A DNA stretch of 64,000 bases, taken from positions 1,947,001 to 2,011,000 of the forward strand of contig JARUPZ010000009.1 of assembly GCA_031213475.1 (NCBI GenBank), read 5' to 3'. The position numbers and the translations under genes are program-made. The DNA comes from Nereocystis luetkeana. Lineage: Eukaryota; Sar; Phaeophyceae; Laminariales; Laminariaceae. Within the stretch, counting starts at the first letter, position 1. Each line of letters starts with the position of its first letter. The notes under the pieces are model-generated. The model was not told the origin of the DNA. It ran no database searches and saw nothing but the letters and a program-made list of their open reading frames with translations. Positions 45,612-56,892 of the stretch are shown here, piece by piece.

Positions 45612-45708
45612 GCCCACTTGGAACCGCGGCCCCGTTATGGGGACAGACTACTTGAAATTTGAGTAGTTAGTCCCCAAAATGATACTGCAGTTCTAAAAGG
45701 GCTAATTA
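45612..45708. mobile_element. MITE-3 copy
   Basis: GGAACCGCGGCCCCGTTATG, GGGACAGACTACTTGAAATT and TACTGCAGTTCTAAAAGGGC mark the two ends and centre. It is more diverged than the copy at 41457. Confidence 0.7.
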
Positions 45709-46028
45709 ATACGTTCGTTTGGAGGGACGGGTGATCTTGTGGGTTTTGCGGTGCTCACAGGCACCTCGATATTTTACAGGCAGGAGGCCTGTGCTGTCGG
45801 GATCTTCAGCTTTCTTGCTCGAGGGAAAATTCGACGATACCGGCATGATTGGCTCTGACGGGCAGCCACGCACTGATAGGCACGCACACTACTATAGTGA
45901 GTGCTGTAACTCTGTGGATGTTCATTCACGTGCGCTCCACGCTCTCAAAGGCGGCCTTCACTATTTCTCGCGTACAACAAAGTTTAACTAGAAGGGTTCC
46001 AGCGAACGCGGCTGAGATGGAATAATTA

Positions 46029-46037
46029 TACCAGGTA
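46029..46037. repeat. TACCAGGTA word
   Basis: Part of the enriched 9-mer set. A second similar word, TACCTGGCGA, lies 37 bases on. Confidence 0.4.
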
Positions 46038-46284
46038 GGTGTTAGCCGCGTCCCAGTACATACCTGGCGATGTGCACCTACTCGCGTGCACCGACGTACT
46101 GATGTAGCTCTTCCTACCGCTGCCCTTGGGTTGTACGGAACGCCTGGTACAGCTTGGCGAAGAATGCCAAACTGGGCACCAGCAGGAGCAGGTATTGCAA
46201 CAGCAGCAGCAATAATAGCAACAACACGAAGAAAAAGTAAAAAAATATGATGGCTGCTGTGTCCTACTACATTGCGCGCAACCC

Positions 46285-46379
46285 TTAACCCTTTTAGGAC
46301 TGCAGTCCCGTTTGGGGAACACACTTAGAATTTGAATGGTTCGTACCCAAATCGGGACTGCCTTCTTAAAAGGATTGAC
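46285..46379. mobile_element. MITE-3 copy
   Basis: TTAACCCTTTTAGGACTGCA, GTCCCGTTTGGGGAACACAC and AAATCGGGACTGCCTTC are present. Reading out of this copy on the minus strand gives a frame starting MFPKRDCSPK, much like the MSPKRDCGSK start of ANK copy 3, because both come from the same MITE end. Confidence 0.75.
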
Positions 46380-47213
46380 AACGACAAAAACTCCGAAACC
46401 CGAAACTCCGGCTTATCTCCGCCCTGTGAACAATTAAATTTCATGCGAGCTACATCATACGCATATTATTACGTATCACACGTGTAATAATTTCAAGGTT
46501 CGAACTATTAGTAACGTAGTTTAAAACATTATTATTGTTAATAGTATGCTAGCCATCCGCAAACAGTGTGTGGTGAAGAACTCTCCAGAACAAAAACATT
46601 CAAATATCCCTGGTTTTGGTCGACAAAAAAAGAGAAACGCGTGCGGACAGTTAGTATGTGCTTCTAGAAACCGCAACCCCCACCTCTCTAGAACGAACTC
46701 TGAAGAACTTTATCGGACAATCCCTAAATTAGGGCCGCGCTTTTTTTTTAATCAGACAACAGCAGCAGATTTCTGGCGGATGTTCCGGATTAAAACCTAT
46801 CTCTGAAGCGCAAAAAAGTATATGTATAAATATGACAACATAATATATATAACACCAGCGGGATTTTGTCCAAATAAATGCCTAAAAGCGGGAACATGCC
46901 CTTAAGGGAAATTATTCGTCCGTATCATGCGGACAATGAATGGTGTTGCGCTGGATGTCGACGGGTACTAATAATAGTAGAAAGAGCGGCTAAATGTGAA
47001 GAACACACATCACCTGGTATAAAATAAAACACGTACCACCTGGTAATAAATACGCGGCTTTTGTCACGGCAGCAGCAGTAAACCGCACCATCTTGCTTGG
47101 AGAAGAAAAACCAAGGGCGTACGTACCTGATACGGCATACCATGCCACGTATACCAGCCACACGCACCTCTTGGCGGATTGCCCCGGACCCCCGGCCGTC
47201 TCAATCTCTCTTG
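46380..47213. other. no recognised gene
   Basis: An AT-rich stretch with short open frames only. Two CACCTGGTA words occur at 47011-47045. An 86-codon frame at 46546-46806 has no motif or partner. Confidence 0.4.
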
Positions 47214-47450
47214 ACGCGTGTTACGATGATAGAGGTATTAAAAAAAAATACCAGGTATTTAATAGCACATTTTCGCTATTTATTATTAAAAAAAACATTT
47301 GCTGAATATCGGGGTTCTTCAACCCAACATCGTCGGAACGTCAATCTTGTTTCGAAAAATAATGACGTTTTTTTGTATCCTTTGGCCACGAGATAATTCA
47401 TCGGGATGTATCTGATTTCTGCTGAAGTCAGTTTTCGGGAGACGTAGGTA
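47214..47450. mobile_element. MITE-2 copy, 3' truncated, with 25-base insert
   Basis: Starts GACGCGTGTTACGATGATAG; the core is recognisable up to GAAGTCAGTTTTCGGG, and the other end is missing. At the same TA where MITE-1 sits in the copy at 7400, this copy has a 25-base insert (47238-47262) that starts TTA, ends TAA and contains TACCAGGTA. Confidence 0.75.
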
Positions 47451-47515
47451 TGTATATATATATAGACAAGCCGAAAGTTGGCACAGACAGAAGAAAGGTG
47501 TAGACTTGATGCGTG

Positions 47516-47756
47516 GGTTTCCTTTTGTTTCCGAGGTTTTCTTCTTTCTTCGGGAAAGTTATGAGTGATCAATGTTGAAGATCATGCTGCACATTGTCGG
47601 ATGGCAAGAGAAATAATAATCAATATACAGTCAGTTGTTTCCGAGGTTTTCTTCTTTCGGGAAAGTTATGAGTGATCCATACGAGTGGTATGTAACTGTT
47701 GAAGATCATGCTGCACATTGATTGTCGGATGGCAAGAGAAATAATCAATATACAGT
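47516..47756 (+). repeat. tandem duplication of about 120 bases, inverted relative at 57.96 kb
   Basis: Both units contain TTTCCGAGGTTTTCTTCTTT, GGGAAAGTTATGAGTGATC, GAAGATCATGCTGCACATTG and GGATGGCAAGAGAAATAAT. The same lines run inverted at 57958-58060. Confidence 0.85.
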
Positions 47757-47855
47757 ACTACGTACCTGGTACGTACATATCCGCGAAGTCCAAATAAATG
47801 TATGTGCCGATCAACGAAGAATGCTGCGGGCATTCGATATATACATATATCAGTA

Positions 47856-48439
47856 GAGGCCCCTCGATAAGAAAGTGCCCAATAAGACTATAATGCTCAC
47901 TTTTTGGAGAACACCAAGAAAAGTGGGGTAATAATAAAAACGACTCGGTGGTGAAGTCTACACTAAATACTAAATAATAGGCTTATGCTCAAGGTTGTTT
48001 AAAGACGGCGCCTCAATAATAAGAAAAATCTCAGGCTTGCCCAGATTATTAGGCGTTTCCTGCTGGCGGGCCCTCACTGTAGGACGAGTATAAACTTACC
48101 ATTAATAATACCAGATAGATACCAGGATATTAGATTATTAAATAAATACCACAAAACTCGTAACTATCGTTCTTATTATTTTAAGCATTTATTTATTTGT
48201 GTCGCAAAGAAACCCCGAGATGACTTCTCGTGCAGTAAGGGCCTGCCAACAAGAAACGCCTAATAATCTGGGAAACCCTGAGATTCTTATTATTGAGGCG
48301 CCAACCTTGAGCATCGGCTATTATTTAGTGTTTAGTGTAGATGTCACCACCGTGCCGTTTTTCTGGAACCTGTTTTCTTAGCGTTCTCCGAAAAGTGTGA
48401 GCTTTAAGTTGTTATTGGGTACTTTCTTATTGACGGGCC
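47856..48439. mobile_element. foldback element with about 215-base inverted arms
   Basis: The left arm (47856-48075) and right arm (48225-48439) pair over nearly their whole length: GGCCCCTCGATAAGAAAGTG with its partner at the far end, then CGGTGGTGAAGTCTACACTA, GGCGCCTCAATAATAAGA and CAGATTATTAGGCGTTTCC. The loop is about 140 bases and AT-rich. TA flanks both ends (47854-47855 and 48440-48441). It does not code and would fold into a very long hairpin if transcribed. Confidence 0.85.
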
Positions 48440-48994
48440 TACACTCTAAATCATCAAGAACGTACTTGGTTCATCGTACGTAACATGATCTATCACAATT
48501 TGACTTCATTTGTTGCATATAATATGGTGACGTTTTTTTTCGCTTCGTACGCAAATCAGAGCTCCTTTTAGACACTGAGCTGCTGCTGCGCCAGCGCAAT
48601 ATTTGTCGCGACATCAAGCACATACGCGCAACACGCGCCGAAGGAGGTATGTTACAGCTTTGTGCAGCACGCAATTTCGAACTATCTGTGCGAGGGGCGA
48701 ATCAAATAATAATGTTGCGAGGGCGGAGTCTTTCCAGCCGGAGGCGAAAACAATTTGGGGGTATTTTTATATTTTTCTTCGCCGCAGGCTCGACAATATG
48801 TTTCGAGGCTGTTTGGCCGCCTTAGTGCGTCATTTTACATCTACCTTTACAACTAACTGCTGTACCGGTCAATTTAGGGTAAACGACTTGAAAGTAGTAC
48901 GAAAGCCCACATACCGCCGGTATGAAGTGCGCTTCGGCCCTCTAAAATTGCAAGGTTATAGGGTACCTACAGAACCATACCCACCCGGGGTATT

Positions 48995-49310
48995 TACCCG
49001 GGAAGTACCCTACAGAGAACTTCTGTAAGTTCTGTAAGACCTTTATACCCGTACCCGGAACTTCTGTAAGTTATACCCGACCTTCATACCCGTACCCGTA
49101 ACTTCTGGATAAATTCTGTACGCCCCGTCTCACAATACCCGGGGTACCGGTACAACGTTTTTGTACCTCCTGCCCGAAACTTCTGTGAGTTCTGTAAGGG
49201 TTTTATACCCGTACCCTGAACTTCTGTAAGTTCTGTAAGACATCCATACCCGTACCCGGAACTTCTGTAAGTTCTGTAAGACACCCATACCCTAACCCTA
49301 AATCCACAAA
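48995..49310. repeat. minisatellite with ACCCGTACCCGGAACTTCTG unit
   Basis: Units of about 40 bases combine ACCCGTACCCGGAACTTCTG with TAAGTTCTGTAAGAC and repeat about seven times with drift. The right edge carries a telomere-like CCCTAACCCTAAA near 49290. Frames across it are repeat artefacts. Confidence 0.8.
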
Positions 49311-49329
49311 CCCTACAGAACCTAACCTT

Positions 49330-50220
49330 ATAAAATTGTTTAAAACAATCTGACAACTTGCATACACTTGCAGGGTTTTATCCGGCGTTATGAAAGGTGG
49401 GTATATACCTGGTATATTATATACTAAGTATATATGTATCGCAATTTTTAGCAGTCCCTGCGCGGGGAGCGACCTCCGGCGGTCTTCCTGGGGGGTTCCG
49501 ATCTCCCCTGTGGAGTGCGCGACACGCCTTTGCCTGGCGGCCTACTAGTAATTGATGGGAATATCAGTACCTGCAGCACTCAAAATCTGCGATGCATCAC
49601 ATACATGCTGGGCGAGAACGGATTGCTGTGTTGAACCAACACGAACGAACATATACTACGTATGTACGCGGTCATCAGTGTTGTTGTTCATCGCGTTTCG
49701 CGATCACGATAAAATCGCTATAAATTAGCGATATATACTACAGTAAAGTCATCGTCATCGCGAAAATGTCTCCCGTCATCACGATATCTTTGAAATGATA
49801 GAACGCCTCCGAAACCTTCTGTAAAACACTATACGGGCATCGTTGCCAACATTTTGTTTCCTGTCTCGTCTTCTCGCTGACAACATCTGGACCCCATCTT
49901 CAACCGAATGTTCACCAAATACTCGCATCTCCTGAAGATTCTTACTTCGGACCCCCTGGTTTACAAAAACAAATCAGGGCCATCTTTTTTATTGTGACGG
50001 TTGCCCCGTTAGACGACCACGTTCTGCCCGTACAGAATATCACGGTTAATCGCGACCTGCGTCTATTTTTTTCGTTTGCGATCAATCGCGATCAAAAATA
50101 CAAAAATACGGTTTTATCGCGTTAATCGTATCGCACCTCTCGAAATTCGGGATACTTTTAAGCCAAAAAAAAATAAAACCAGACAGTTTAATGTACATCA
50201 TTAGAACTTGTCGTGTTCTT
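49330..50220. other. AT-rich, no gene; ATCGCGAT-rich words
   Basis: It contains TACCTGGTA at 49406, a piece like one MITE-2 end at 49797 (GATAGAACGCCTCC) and many overlapping ATCGCGAT and TCATCGCGA words at 49690-49790 and 50040-50130. No reading frame of note. Confidence 0.4.
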
Positions 50221-50231
50221 ACTACTGTTCT

Positions 50232-50250
50232 CTGCGACGTCGGGGGGGGG
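50232..50250 (+). repeat. poly-G run
   Basis: About 18 consecutive G, with a C-run about 70 bases on. Simple sequence. Confidence 0.8.
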
Positions 50251-50439
50251 GGGGGGGGGGTCTCCGTTGGCGTAGTACGAGAGCCGCGGCACGGGCCGCT
50301 GCTTCTCATTCAAACACCCGGGAGTCTTCCCCCCCCCCAGCCGACTGGCTGGGGCCCTAATACACGCAGTCTCGGACGATCAAGACCCCCAATGGTAAAA
50401 AAAACACTGACATACCCCAACTCCGGGGTCGCGTCGATA

Positions 50440-51517
50440 CTACCGTGTTCGGTCCCATATTGTACCCTGATGTGGCTGCTTCTGCCCTATATTCTCGGTC
50501 TCTCCTAGTTTACGCGATACGATACCCGCGTCCTCTGGGATATTCCGGGTATATAGCCGGCGTGCGGCGTCCCCGCGGTGGCTTGGAAGGTGGTCCGTGT
50601 GCCTACCAAGGTCAATATCGTGGGTTCAAGTATCACCGAGTGCATGCTCATGGGGACTTTTTCTTGCATATGAAAACATGATCAGCAGAAAGCACGACAG
50701 CGTGAGTTAGCTACACATTCAATTAAAATCGACGAGCAGTGGGAATGCTTAACCCTAAGCGCGACAAAAAATAAAGGCACGTACCGGGGGGGAGAAGGGC
50801 AGATACCTGTGACCACGGCTTGCCCAGAAGATCGTTGAGGGTAAAACCTCCTACGAGTTAGGCTGACAAGTAAAAGTGACGATGAAAACAAAAAAAAAAA
50901 CTTGGAAGACTCTGAAGATTTCCATCTGCCCTCTCTCTGAATTACCCTCTGTGGCACCTCCCCCCCGGCCGCCAGAGTAGTGACTACACCGATACGCAAA
51001 GAATGGAGGGCGGCTTCGCTGAGTTCATCTTCTGCTTCCGCTACCACGTGACGAAGCGCCTCGAGGGCCTCCTGGTACTTCCACTCTCTAACCTCGTTAC
51101 CATACTGATACGACGACAGGGGGGCGTTTTCCGGCAATGTCGGATAGCCCGGCGACAGTTCCACCATAAGAGCGACGGCGTCGCCGCCGCCTGCTCCTAC
51201 CCGGAAACGCTGCCCCCAGGCGTCATCGCGTGTACGCCCAACAACCGACCCCTGTTGGGCCTGGACGTTTTTATGACCTCGGAACCTAACCTCGATGCTG
51301 GTGGTCTGGTGCCGCTGCAACGAGGTCAAGCGCTGCCCCCCCTCCCTCCAATGCTACGTCTCCCCTCGTCAAGCAGTGAACGGGGTGCACCGCACCGGTA
51401 GGCGAGGCGAAGAAATCGTCTGACCTCGCCACAATATAATAGCTCAACGCACGGGAAATCCTTAGGACTCAGCCGCGCGCCCCCCACGACGAGGCTCAGT
51501 CCTGTCCTCCCCAGCAT
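50440..51517 (-). pseudogene. tyrosine recombinase of DIRS-like element, split by a SINE
   Basis: Minus-strand pieces fit the recombinase of YR retrotransposons, which inserts the circular cDNA. GARLSPKDF at the start is followed, in another frame, by a stretch with EALRHVV, then the HxxR box ALHSLRIGVVTTLAAGGEVP (His codon 51003-51005) and VIQREGRWKSSESSK. A 334-base SINE then interrupts the gene. After it, the frame YTRNIPEDAGIVSRKLG resumes, giving the catalytic tyrosine (codon 50551-50553) and the usual tail QGTIWD. The protein cannot be made in one piece. The missing link between HxxR and Tyr is exactly the SINE. Confidence 0.8.
50567..50900 (+). mobile_element. SINE inserted in tyrosine recombinase
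   Basis: The tRNA-like head has GCGGTGGCTTGGAAGGTGG as A-box region and GTGGGTTCAAGTATC as B-box region (50620-50635). The body has CAGCGTGAGTTAGC, ATCGACGAGCAG, AAATAAAGGCACGTACCGG and CTACGAGTTAGG, and the tail is an A-run at 50885-50900. It is a diverged relative of 17135-17477. It reads opposite to the recombinase. Confidence 0.75.
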
Positions 51518-51788
51518 TGTGTCCCGTGAAATGGGGCAACGAAATTCGTTTCGAGGTACCGGCGGTCGTGTGTCTGTGCAACTCCCTTCAATGCGCGTGT
51601 AATAAGCGGCAGCAACGTTGGCAACTCCATCTGCAATTTGACGCCGTGGAAGTGAAAAATAGCCGACGGTTCACCCGCTATAGAACCGGCTAGATGTCCC
51701 TTCGACGCACGCCACGCTACGAACTATAGCAATGCCTGAAACTTATCCGTATCGGAGTCTGCCGCATCGAAGAAATTAGCCGCCCGGA

Positions 51789-52424
51789 TCAGCCCCCGAA
51801 AAGAAGCCCACGACCGGAAACCTGACGTATAAACTCGGTGAGACAAAGGCGCAACATACTCACGGATGCCAGCGCCAAGCAAACATCGGGCCGGAACGTG
51901 CGGAGATTACCGTCGATCGCCTCTGGCTCCCATCGTGACCTGTCGTCCGGAATAGTGTTCTCCACGCCAGCGACGTGTAACGCGTCGAACCACCATCCAC
52001 TGCCTACCTCCGGACATCCTAAAAGAGGCGTAAGAGTCCCCGATCGGGGTTCCTTGACCCCTCGGCGCTTGGAAACCCCTTGAACTGCGGGCGTCTTTTC
52101 CCCCGGCATTAAGATGGTATCCCGTGCGTAACAAGGCAGAATGTTCGATTGTGTTATGAACGTGCACGCCGTTACCACCATGCCCAACAGCTCGAGCACG
52201 TTAATCGAGAGATCGTTCAAACTTTCAACCGTCGTGCGTAGTCGTTCGCTTACGTCGGCGTACAATTCAGAATGCCACCACACCCCAGATCCGTGCTCGG
52301 GCCCCAAACCATAACCCATGGCGTCGCCGGAAGCATCCGACCACAAAAGTAAACGCAGGCGGATGCATTCAACTACATTACAATGGAGCGAAGAAGCGAC
52401 CCGAGGGAGAGCCAAATCTTCCAT
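51789..52424 (-). pseudogene. RNase H domain of DIRS-like element
   Basis: The frame is open for 211 residues. RLLLWSDASGDAMGYGL holds the first catalytic aspartate (Asp near residue 30), LSINVLELLGMVV the glutamate, and FDALHVAGVENTIPDDRSRW the conserved DIRS-type end with HVAGxxN and DxxSR. It would degrade RNA in the RNA-DNA hybrid during reverse transcription. The upstream link to RT is broken by frameshifts. Confidence 0.75.
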
Positions 52425-52558
52425 CCACCTAAAAACTCAGAAGAGACACGTCGGCGTGGAACTCAGGACCCAGTGGGATCCGTGGGAATGACGCCGCGCG
52501 TGAGTAAGATTCGTGGGGCTTCTCACCCCACGCGCGAACGGGAGGTAAGCCTACATGG

Positions 52559-53700
52559 TTAACCATGCGCCGGACAAGATTTTTCCATGGTCGCACTACT
52601 TCGCATACGTGAAGTAGTAGGCCAATTAGCGAGTGCAACTCCGCCTCGGATGTCACCGTGCGGTCCGAAGGTCACACTCTTAGTGTGATGCGAAGTCGCT
52701 CTATCTTTGCTACAGGAACTAAAATAACCATTGCGCCACGGTATCCATATCCCACCCGGACACGCACAAAACGGTATCCCACCGCGAAGTCGCATGAGGA
52801 GACAGTGGGGTGGAATCTCGCGGGCACCTCCCTCCAAAAGGCCGAACGTGGTCCGACGCCAGAGCCGCAGATGCGCGCCGACAGCGCCGACCATCGGGCC
52901 ACTATTGAACCTCTACCAATATGATGTCATCTACGTAGTATCGTACGAACTAATGGCTAGTTCTTCTCTCCCCCTGCGGCCGGGAGATCAGCCAACTAGA
53001 TGGCAAGGGGGTACGCCGATCGTTTCCCTTCGGCGGGGTGACATCAACGTGCTGTATTTCGGTGCTACCCTGCTTTGTCGCGACGGCGTCGCCGTACGAC
53101 GTGTGGCGATGGGTGTGTTCGACAGCTGCCGAAAATAAGCAGCAGAACCGCGATGAATTACGCCACCCAAACTGCAACCAACGGTCGGCCACGACCCACT
53201 GGCGAAAAACGTATCCCAACAAGGGAGCCCCTACCCACTGCACGCTAACCTGACGGAACGCCTCTGTGGCGTCGATGTTACTTAACACAATACGTGCGCG
53301 CGGCCCGAACTGCCGGCGCGAATACAGGATGCGCCAAAGGATATCTCGCAGCACACGGCCCTACGCCACGGGAGAGGTTTTCTCGAAATCAGTGTCAGAG
53401 TTGCACTGCGTGCGGACGGAGACGCCGGAAATGTCAAATTGTGTATATTCCGATATGTGGACGGAGATACAACCACGCCCAGCGGGGACAACCTTAGACC
53501 TGGAATGGTGTACACTTCGCAGTGGGAAAAATGAGTGCCCTCCCAAACCTAGCATCGTCTAAACTCTTCGCGAGAATACTGTCAGGGTGCGGGGCTACAC
53601 TGCGATGATTTGAGTATGCCATGGCCGCGTCGGTGTCCGTACTTCTCTCCACGTGGACGGGGGCACCGTATTCGACGATAGCCGCCAACTGCTCTACCCC
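52559..53700 (-). pseudogene. reverse transcriptase of DIRS-like element, frameshifted
   Basis: Pieces in order are SNHRSVAPHPDSILAKSLDD then GRALIFPTAKC (near 53640-53510), IPGLRLSPLGVVVSP with IHNLTF (53282-53515 frame), SNIDATEAFRQVSV then QFGWRNSS and HTHRHTSY (52950-53354 frame), and YYVDDI at about 52942-52923, the YxDD catalytic motif. At least three frame changes separate them. All are standard landmarks of YR-element reverse transcriptases. No intact polymerase can be made. Confidence 0.8.
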
Positions 53701-55160
53701 ATGGAAACCGTTAGGCCGACAGAACCAAAAACGAATCGTAGCTGATTTTACCCTCGAGACGTTCAAGGCTGTCTGGACGGCCTGCATGCACTCAAACCGA
53801 CTACCACTCGCCTGAAAATGCTGTATATATCGCTGAGCCACTTGGTCCATAGTCTCCAACCTGGACACACTGCTCTGTGATGCGGCACGCCGCATATCCC
53901 GTACCAACAACGCATCGGTTGAAATAATTCGCCACATCTGACAAAGATGTCCCTTCTGAGTGCCCAACGGACGCCGAGTTTGGGCGTACAAGCTGTGCAT
54001 CTCGCGCTGGCTCTTCCGCACGCCCATTAGTCGGCTTCGACCCCACTGAGGGGCGAGGCCCGTTCCCTTAATCACTAGCTTTGGCCGCCGCGGAGCGGGT
54101 CGAGGCACGCGCGCCCGATGCCCCGCTGCCGCCGCCGCTACCACTACCGCTGCCGCTGCCGCTTCCGCTTCCGCTTCCGCTGCCGCTGCCGCTGCCGCTG
54201 CTGCAGCCGCTGCCGCCGCCACCGTCACCCCCTTCCCCAGCCTTGCCTTTACCCATGGACCTCTGGGCAGCAGCTTCTGCCGCGGCACCGCTGCTGTCGG
54301 TGACGCCGCCGACAGCAGACCCACCACTGGCTTTCTCCCGACGCTTAATGCCAGTGCTCGTCGTGCGAGGGCGAGTAACATGCGTGCTGCAGCAGGTATC
54401 GGTCGCCGTGGTGGGGGCGAGACCGGATTTCTGGACGTCGACGTTGAGGAGACGGCCCAGGTTGACGTACGCGGAGAGGCGGGGCCACTTCGGCACCGAG
54501 ATGAGCCGAAAGACACCCACTGGTGGGGGGTACGCCTAGCGGTGGCCACAGAAGTCGGAGACGGTCCGTAAATCCATCGTCAGCCTTTCCAGACCCCTGG
54601 TGACCAAGCTAGCCAATCTAGCGCAGTGCACCGGGCGATCGGCGACCGCGAAATCCTCCATGACGTGGTCATTCTTGATCGTGGCCCCTGCATTGAAAGC
54701 GTACCGAAGGGTGTCGACGCGAGCGCGTGCCGAGTGGATGTCCACGGCATCCTGCGGAAGCCCGCGGGCCGTGATTCTCACGATCGCGTGGCCCAGGACG
54801 CTCAGGCACTGCGCCAACGGAACTTTGATGCCGCCGCCCCCCGCGCGGTTCGAAGGCCCGGAAACTGATGCCGTCCAAAGAACTCAGCATAGAGTAGACC
54901 CCAGCCGAGATGCCCACGGCATCCCCCACATACACCTGAACGGCCGCCTGTAGCATCGACGCCGGGCGGCCTTCGCAGATAACGTGCCACAGGCGAGTCT
55001 TGGGATGGCCCCACGATGTCACGGTACGACTGGTCATGATCTTGTTGACCTGCTTCCCTAGGGAGGGGAATGGATTACCAGCGGCGTCGATTTTGTGAAG
55101 AGCCTGAGCAACGTCCGGCGTGCCCCGCCCGTCGTGGGTCGCTTGGCCGACGGCAGCCAA
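53700..55160 (-). pseudogene. capsid-like (Gag) region of DIRS-like element
   Basis: Minus-strand frames SYRAFEP-type and downstream join across one frame change: TRLWHVICEGRPASMLQAAV and GDAVGISAGVYSML, then LAQCLSVLGHAIVRITARGL and DHVMEDFAVADRPVHCARLA. Next come a glycine/serine or alanine-rich stretch encoded by a hexanucleotide repeat (54120-54225) and MHSLYAQTRRPLGTQKGHLC. The position before RT and the size fit the first gene of such elements; the function is inferred from place, not from a clear domain. Confidence 0.5.
54120..54225 (+). repeat. CCGCTG/CCGCTTC hexamer repeat
   Basis: Tandem CCGCTGCCGCTTCCGCTTCC-type units, about 17 copies. In the minus frames they code Gly-Ser or Ala-Glu runs inside the Gag-like region. 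Confidence 0.85.
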
Positions 55161-55985
55161 TCGGGCGTCTGCGACTCCAACCCTGCTGAGGGTACCGCCG
55201 TTGCCGACCCCCCTCCCCCCGGGCCCACCGAGAGCCCGCGCTCCTATCCGTAGGGGGCGATGAACTGAGCGTCAAAGACTGCGGTATCGCCGTAGCCCCC
55301 CTTCTCCCCACGCCAACGGCGAGCCCACCTGCCTGTCCGTGGAGGGCGACGGCGGGCTGAGGCATCGCCCGGGACTCCGCCATACCCACCCCGCCCCCCT
55401 CCAGGCCCACGACAAGCCCGCTCGCCTGCCCAAAGAGGGCGACCGTGGCTCCGGCACCCCCCAGAATGCCGCCGTGTCCAATCTCCCACTTCGGGCCTAC
55501 AGTACCCAACTATCCGGAGAGACCGATGTAGGCGTCAATGCCCCCCACGGCGAGTTGGTCAGCGAAGCTGGAGGTCGGTGGGAGGGGGCCGACGGCGGGG
55601 CCGACGAAGCCTATGGTCGGTCAGAGGGTGCCGACCGCGTTGCTCCCGACAGCCCAAGCGCCTTTCTTCCGACCGGGCCGCCGGCGAGGCGAGGGGGTCC
55701 GAAAACGAGACTCCCGGGCAGCTGAGCAAGCAAAGCAGTGCTAGGGGAGAGTTGGAACCCGGGGGGGGAGGCTCCGGCCTCAAAGACGCTGGGATGCACC
55801 CCGACCCTGCGGTCGCCGTCCGTCCATCCCCTGGGGTTGGGTCGAACCTGAGGGTGGCGATGTCACTATCCACACCGTCACTGTCGGTCATGGTCGTTCT
55901 CGTCGAGCCTCCAGCAACCTGAACGGACAACCGCGACGCGGCGGGACGGCCCGGAAACGGGACAGAACGTCAAGGCGGCGACGAG
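55161..55985. other. GC-rich flank of DIRS-like element, no gene seen
   Basis: Open frames occur on both strands because of high GC, with imperfect repeats such as GCCCACCGAGAGCC-type and GGAGGGCGACGGCGGG-type lines. This may be the 5' non-coding region or untranslated leader of the element at 50440-55160. No terminal repeats were identified. Confidence 0.4.
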
Positions 55986-55989
55986 ATTG

Positions 55990-56820
55990 GACAGAGGAAA
56001 CGGTGGGTACTATCCATGCATTGGCACGGACGGCGGTACGATGCATCCACCGGCATGGACGAGGGTAGTATCCATGTATCGGCATAGACGTGGGTACTGC
56101 CTATGCACCGTCATAGATGAGGGTACTAAGTACGCACTAGCATAGACGAGGTTATTATCCATGCAGAGGACGTGGGGAGGGGGGTTTCTATCCATGCACC
56201 GGTATAGACGATGTGCGCACTGGTATGGACGATGTTGGGTATTATCCGTTCATCGACATGGGCGTGTGGGCACTATCCATGCATTAGCGTGGGCGAGGGA
56301 GGGTACGCTCCATGAATTCAAAGGGGTGTGCTACCCCTGCATTGGCGTGGACGGGGGTATTCATGCACCGACATGGACGAGCGTATGCACTATCCGCGCG
56401 CCGGCATGGGCAAAGGCGGGTACTATCCATGCATCGGCATGGGCGGGTGTACTATCCATGCATCGGCATAGACGAGAGAGGGTACTCTCCATGCATTCAA
56501 CTAGACGTACTATCTTTGTGTTAGCGTGGACGATGGAGGGTACTGCCCATTCATCCCAATGGGCTAGGGTGGGTACAATATAGGCATCCTCGTACCTGCG
56601 TGAACGGGCGTGGGTACTAATCGTGCATCGGCCTTGACGAGAGAAGGTACTACCCGCGCATGGGTGGATGAAGGAGAGTACCACTATCCATGCACCCCAT
56701 GAGGACAACACATAAATCGAGAGGGTGTACATTTCACGCATGGGCGTGAACTAGGTGGGTACCATGTATGCGCTGGCATGGACGGGGATTGGGTGCTATC
56801 TATGCATAGGCCTAGAAACG
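55990..56820. repeat. minisatellite, unit about 37 bases
   Basis: About 20 drifted units of the form GGGTACTATCCATGCATCGG plus CATGGACGA. Some are well kept (56415-56470) and others heavily changed. Frames across it, such as 56161-56583, translate the repeat (MHRHGR-like) and are not called genes. Confidence 0.85.
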
Positions 56821-56892
56821 GACCGCGTTGAATTGTGTGTTGCCGCGTTCGTTGATATGTCTGGGGCACCAACACCGCCTGGTAGCTGGTTT

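Noticed and set aside
53494..54549. 351-residue open frame on the minus strand as an independent gene
   Set aside because: Its end holds DIRS-type RT landmarks, while its middle is a translated hexamer repeat, so it is part of the decayed retrotransposon.
56161..56583. 140-residue plus-strand frame with MHRHGR-like repeats
   Set aside because: It only translates the 37-base minisatellite; unit drift ignores codon positions.
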